Below are positions 60,560 to 64,000 of a stretch of 64,000 bases of DNA, in pieces. The first letter of the stretch is position 1. Every line of letters starts with the position of its first letter. The notes beneath the pieces were generated by a model that did no database searches, was not told the origin of the DNA, and saw only the letters and a program-made list of their open reading frames with translations. The position numbers were made by a program, and so were the translations under genes. The DNA is from Phallus indusiatus (taxonomy: Eukaryota; Basidiomycota; Agaricomycetes; Phallales; Phallaceae). Location of the stretch: NCBI GenBank assembly GCA_027605045.1, contig JAQFWX010000011.1:868001-932000 (forward strand), in the 5' to 3' direction.

Positions 60560-62621
60560 CTAAATGGCACGTGGTGCAAACTCGTCTTCATATGGAAGGT
60601 CAATCGGTGACGTGAAAGAGGTAATCTGTGAAGTATCTTAGTATAAGTTCTTGAAAAAAGATATACGTAGCACATACGTAAGGATGCAGTCGTGAAGGTC
60701 GATTGGGGTGTTGGGTTCCCCTATCAATAATTTGTCCAATCGCTATAAGGCGTAGGTCCATTAAACGCATCTCGATATCCGAGAAGAGGCGATATTCGAA
60801 TTGGTCCGGCCGTTTATAATTGATACCACCAGGTTGTTTATCATCAGACTCTGAGGTTGACCATTGACTTTCATAGTCGACGCTGTTCCATAGGGAATAA
60901 TCATCTTCAGAGAAAGCTTTTTCTGGGTAAGAAGGCGTAGGAAGAGGACTGAATGAAAGTCTATGCTCCTCAGAGCTTTGGAAATTCATGGAGGTGTCTT
61001 CCCCGATAATCCCAGCTTTCTTTGATTGTCCAGGGATAATACCACATGACTTGGATATTTCTGCTCGACGGCCAGTGTAGGTTTGGGAGGGGCTCATATT
61101 TCCCATGTAGCTGGAAGAGCGATGGTGACGACTAGTGCTACAAGACTGCCTAGATGCCAAGGAAGGATATTGTGATCGTGTTTCAGCTGAATAGGGAAGC
61201 CACTTTGTGTCTTCACCGAGTGAACGAGGGAAAAAAATTAGAAGTGTTATAGCTGAAGAGATAACAGTGCCGACTGCTGCCAAGAATGCTAGGAGATCTT
61301 GAGGGGAAAGAGGTTTAGATGAAGTGACATTATATATATCAATCCTAAAATTACATACCGGTCCATACTCTATATAATTGTTATATTAAAATAGTGACAT
61401 ACTTCGGATAAGTGTTCACGTACTGATGTTCATTAATGACATGATGAGAGCGTACACCATCTGCTCCTAGAATTATTAATGGAATCGTCATAAATAATCT
61501 GAACACAACACGAAGAATCTATTGATATTTATGAGAATCTCCAAGAAATACGAGAAGTAGACGTATTTGCATACGTTCAGTTCATGGAAATTGACAAGCC
61601 TTAAGATTACTGGAGCTGCAGCACCTTCCTTTTTCACCGTCTGGAGTAACTTGGGAAATCTAGCAAGGACGCCAAAAAAGGCGACGGTTATGATAAACGA
61701 AAAAAGTGATCCAATAAGAAATAAATAGGCTTCGGCCTGTCAATTTGATGAGAAACTTGGATTCAACGGTGTTTATCCTGAGCTAATACACTTACTTTCA
61801 AGGGATTAGCTCGCTTTAAAACAGCAGTCAATGGTAAACCCGCCATGGCAATGCAAGAACCTAGAATGATAAGAGATGAGAAACATGAAGAACTTTTTTG
61901 AGAGAGGGAGGGCTACCTATAGCCCAAGTTTTATACTCCCTACTAGCAAACCAATACCGTCGGACTGGTCCTTGATGAAGTAAGAAAATCCAAAACATAA
62001 GTTCTAAAAAGTTATTAAAACGGATGCTTTTAACTGTAGGAGATAATAGCAACCTTCTAAATGTGTGACTCTATTTTCCTTTATCAGCTGAGTCAACTCA
62101 ATATGTTTCAAAATCTCACATCTCAAGGGCCCACACAATGCCAAATATGATGTATAGGGGCTGTAGCCAAACACGGTCTGACTCCCTCCAGTAGATGAAA
62201 GGTGTTGGAACGGCTTGAAATTCAACAGCACCATTTGGGGAGGTTAAATTCATGAGCTGACTTCCGTTGTGGACGGGTATCATATATCCGTTTCTATATT
62301 TTAAGACAGCCATAGAGACTGCAAAAAAGGCCAAAGCGGGCACGGATGTTATATACGAATACTAAATTCATAATTTAACAAGATAGCATAGGAAGTGTCA
62401 CCCGACTTACTGTCATGACCCGTCTGAAAGCCCCTGGCTGCTTTCCTCCTGAAAGGGCTAGACATTTAAACTGATCATATCTCCAGAGATGTTGGATCAG
62501 AAATATCAAAAGCTTTGAAATTCAGAATTTAGAATGATTATTCGGAGAGACTGGTATTATGACCCACCCCACAAGTCAAGACAGCCCAGGCAAGGTGAAC
62601 AGTTGGAGAGAGATGGCACAT
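60560..62621 (-). CDS. Multi-span membrane protein with long cytoplasmic tail; function unknown
   Basis: Read from the ATG at 62621 (MCHLSPTVHLAWAVLTCG) into LLIFLIQHLWRYDQFKCLAL and QPGAFRRVMT. Further exons give spans at MPALAFFAVSMAVL, WLQPLYIIFGIVWALEM, ELMFWIFLLHQGPVRR, IAMAGLPLTAVLKRA, AYLFLIGSLFSFIITVAFF, RLFMTIPLIILGADG and AAVGTVISSAITLLIFFP. That makes seven or eight membrane segments. A 150-residue tail rich in Ser/Tyr follows (RHHRSSSYMGNMSPSQTYTG). A final intron joins LHPY to ITSFTSPIDLPYEDEFAPRA at 60560. The layout is reminiscent of fungal 7-TM proteins such as those annotated as related to the smut Dik6 factor, but this is a loose likeness. A receptor role is possible; no ligand or G-protein motif is visible. 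Confidence 0.7.
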
Positions 62622-63208
62622 ATTATGGAATGATTATGCTTTTGGTTGGTAGAGTGAGGAACTGAAAACTCAAGTACTCAAGACCTTCCGAGGATATATA
62701 GAACAGCCAAAGCGGGTACAAGTATCTCACATGAGATGATTGGGACAAATAAGCTGATAATAACGAAGACAGATACTGTCTAACTTCGAACTGAAGGCTG
62801 TGATTGGATAGTTCTAAAGAAACCAAATTACACCTTCGGGGATCCACCGAATCGCAGCTTGGCTTTGCAAAAAGCGCTGCATCTTGTTTATCAGAAGTGA
62901 TGTAACCGCGATGGAAGGTCGGATTGCGACTGATTTCATGTTCGAAGAGCGAAAGACAATTGCCTTTGATCGGTGCCGACGAATTGGTGTTTGGGAGTAG
63001 TGAGATAAAACTGATGATGGCAACGTGAACATGATACACAAAGATGCTGTATACACATGGAAAATTTTGTTCCGGACTGGGAAAATGCCTAATATTAGTC
63101 CCCAGTCATTCAGTCGAGTTCAGACTTACACTATGTATGGTGAGATGCGAGTGTTATGTAAGCCCAATAGGGCGGCCAGTCGACGCAGAACATCTTAAGT
63201 CCCCCGAT
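62622..63208. other. Divergent intergenic region
   Basis: 587 bp between the membrane-protein gene (minus) and the RRM gene (plus). A 138-codon frame on the minus strand (62623-63039) is not accepted as coding. A TATA-like gaggatatatagaac is at about 62690-62704 on the side of the minus gene. Confidence 0.5.
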
Positions 63209-64000
63209 ATGTCTGACGCGATGGAAGGGGTTCTTCAAACAACACCCGCTGTAGATTCTTCTAGCAACAAAGATGCAAAAGTATCTCAGGAATCAACACC
63301 TGTTCCCGACGTTCAAGCCCTGGAGACGTTGTATATCCAGAATCTGAACGAAAGTATCAAAATTGATGGTCAGTACAGTGATCTTCTTGACGAAATCTAT
63401 TTTTTAATGAACTGTTGTTAGTCATGAAGGAAACTTTGAAGGCCTTGTTCGCGAATTATGGCGATGTCTTGAATGTCACAGCTCATCGCAATTTACGAAT
63501 GCGCGGACAGGCATTTGTTTCATTTGAATCGAAGGACATCGCTCGTAAAGCTCAACGAGAAGTTGACCGATTTCCTTTGTACGGTAAACCAATGGTAGGT
63601 TGTGCTTTACTTCACTATTCAATTTATAATCGTCGCAGAAAATATCTTTCGCCAAAACCCCATCCGACGTGATAGTTAAGACTTACAACGAGAAGGAGCT
63701 CGAAGAACACATTAAAGCTCGAAAGGAACGCAAAAGTAAGTGTTTATAAATATATAGTGATTGCACATACTAATGTAAGGGTTCATCAGAGCAAACCCGT
63801 TTAAATAACCCTGTCCGTAAAAAGTTCGCGGCTAAACGGGCAGCGGGTCAAGGTTTGTATTTCCTTCGTCTTTTCTCTTTGAATGGATTCAAAATGTAAC
63901 GCGGAATTTCACAGGGGATGGGGCTGCTTCTTTACCTGGACCAAAGCGACAGGCCGTTCAAATGCCCGACGAATATTTACCGCCAAACAAGATTCTTTTC
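63209..64000 (+). CDS. U1A/U2B''-type snRNP RRM protein (3' end beyond the window)
   Basis: The start ATG at 63209 (MSDAMEGVLQTTPAV) precedes the first RRM. RNP2 is ETLYIQNLNESIKI. After an intron (about 63366-63418) the frame reads VMKETLKALFANYGDVLNVT, RNP1 is MRGQAFVSFES, then IARKAQREVDRFPLYGKPM. A second intron leads to KISFAKTPSDVIVKTYNEKE. The spliceosomal U1A/U2B'' family pattern (TLYI-x-NLNE, KM-x-I-x-[YF]AK-x-SD) fits exactly. A linker of basic helix (RKKFAAKRAAGQ) and LPGPKRQAVQMPDEYLPPN follows, leading to ILF at the window end, where the second RRM (ILFLQNLP-type) should begin. Fungi often have a single gene serving U1 and U2; which one this is cannot be decided. Confidence 0.9.

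Noticed and set aside
62623..63039. 138-codon minus-strand frame between the membrane protein and the RRM gene.
   Set aside because: No family likeness or hydrophobic/cysteine pattern, no splice continuity with the membrane protein, whose own ATG at 62621 gives a good N-terminus. A TATA-like site lies inside it.

Overview
The window is nuclear DNA of a fungus. It is very probably a basidiomycete, most likely Agaricomycetes, although the species cannot be told from what I can see. The grounds are genes cut by many introns of roughly 45-60 bp with GT...AG ends, intergenic gaps of 0.1-1.4 kb, and typical fungal products: an arginine-type carbamoyl phosphate synthase with a mitochondrial presequence, a CFEM protein, an Mdm35, fungal MFS carriers, an Agaricomycete-style carboxylesterase, and Ser/Thr-rich signal-peptide/membrane proteins. 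No transposon, rRNA, tRNA or CRISPR array was recognised. Exon joins were made by eye from splice signals and protein-family continuity, so outer ends are firmer than inner junctions.

Layout. 0.2-8.5 kb: CPA2 (minus) diverges from a DUF1917/Bles03-like gene, followed by a DHA2-type drug exporter. 8.8-14 kb: a minus-strand gene in which an aspartyl-tRNA synthetase is fused to a C-terminal DUF2156 transferase. This is the architecture of ergosteryl-aspartate synthase (ErdS), an enzyme that uses Asp-tRNA to aspartylate ergosterol. A CFEM-domain, probably GPI-anchored, surface protein follows. 14.7-22.5 kb: a helical-repeat protein with an E/Q minisatellite, cohesin SMC3, and a dienelactone-hydrolase-family protein. 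23.2-29 kb: an unidentified basic coiled-coil protein, retromer VPS29, MDM35, and histone H2A.Z flanked by two diverged copies of an apparently undescribed family (signal peptide, short two-cysteine module, Ser/Thr stalk, one membrane span).

29.9-40.2 kb: a sugar transporter, an RS-rich SCI1-like nuclear protein, a secreted carboxylesterase and a MOSC-less molybdenum-cofactor-sulfurase-like protein. 41.5-53.1 kb: a cytochrome P450, a lactonase-type beta-propeller, an Old Yellow Enzyme with a C-terminal hydrophobic tail, a type II membrane HtrL/YibB-like protein, a saccharopine-dehydrogenase-like oxidoreductase and a small unrecognised gene. 53.4-64 kb: an aldo-keto reductase; the tether USO1/p115, which shows an apparent 1-nt frameshift; the rRNA-processing factor EFG1; a possible nucleotidyltransferase-fold protein; a multi-span membrane protein; and the start of a U1A/U2B''-type RRM protein that runs off the end.

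The genes do not form one pathway. Most are housekeeping genes packed back to back. The most interesting parts are the tRNA-dependent sterol aspartylation enzyme with tandem CRE/bZIP-like sites in its promoter, the paralogous membrane-protein pair around H2A.Z, the membrane-tailed OYE, and the lesion in USO1.
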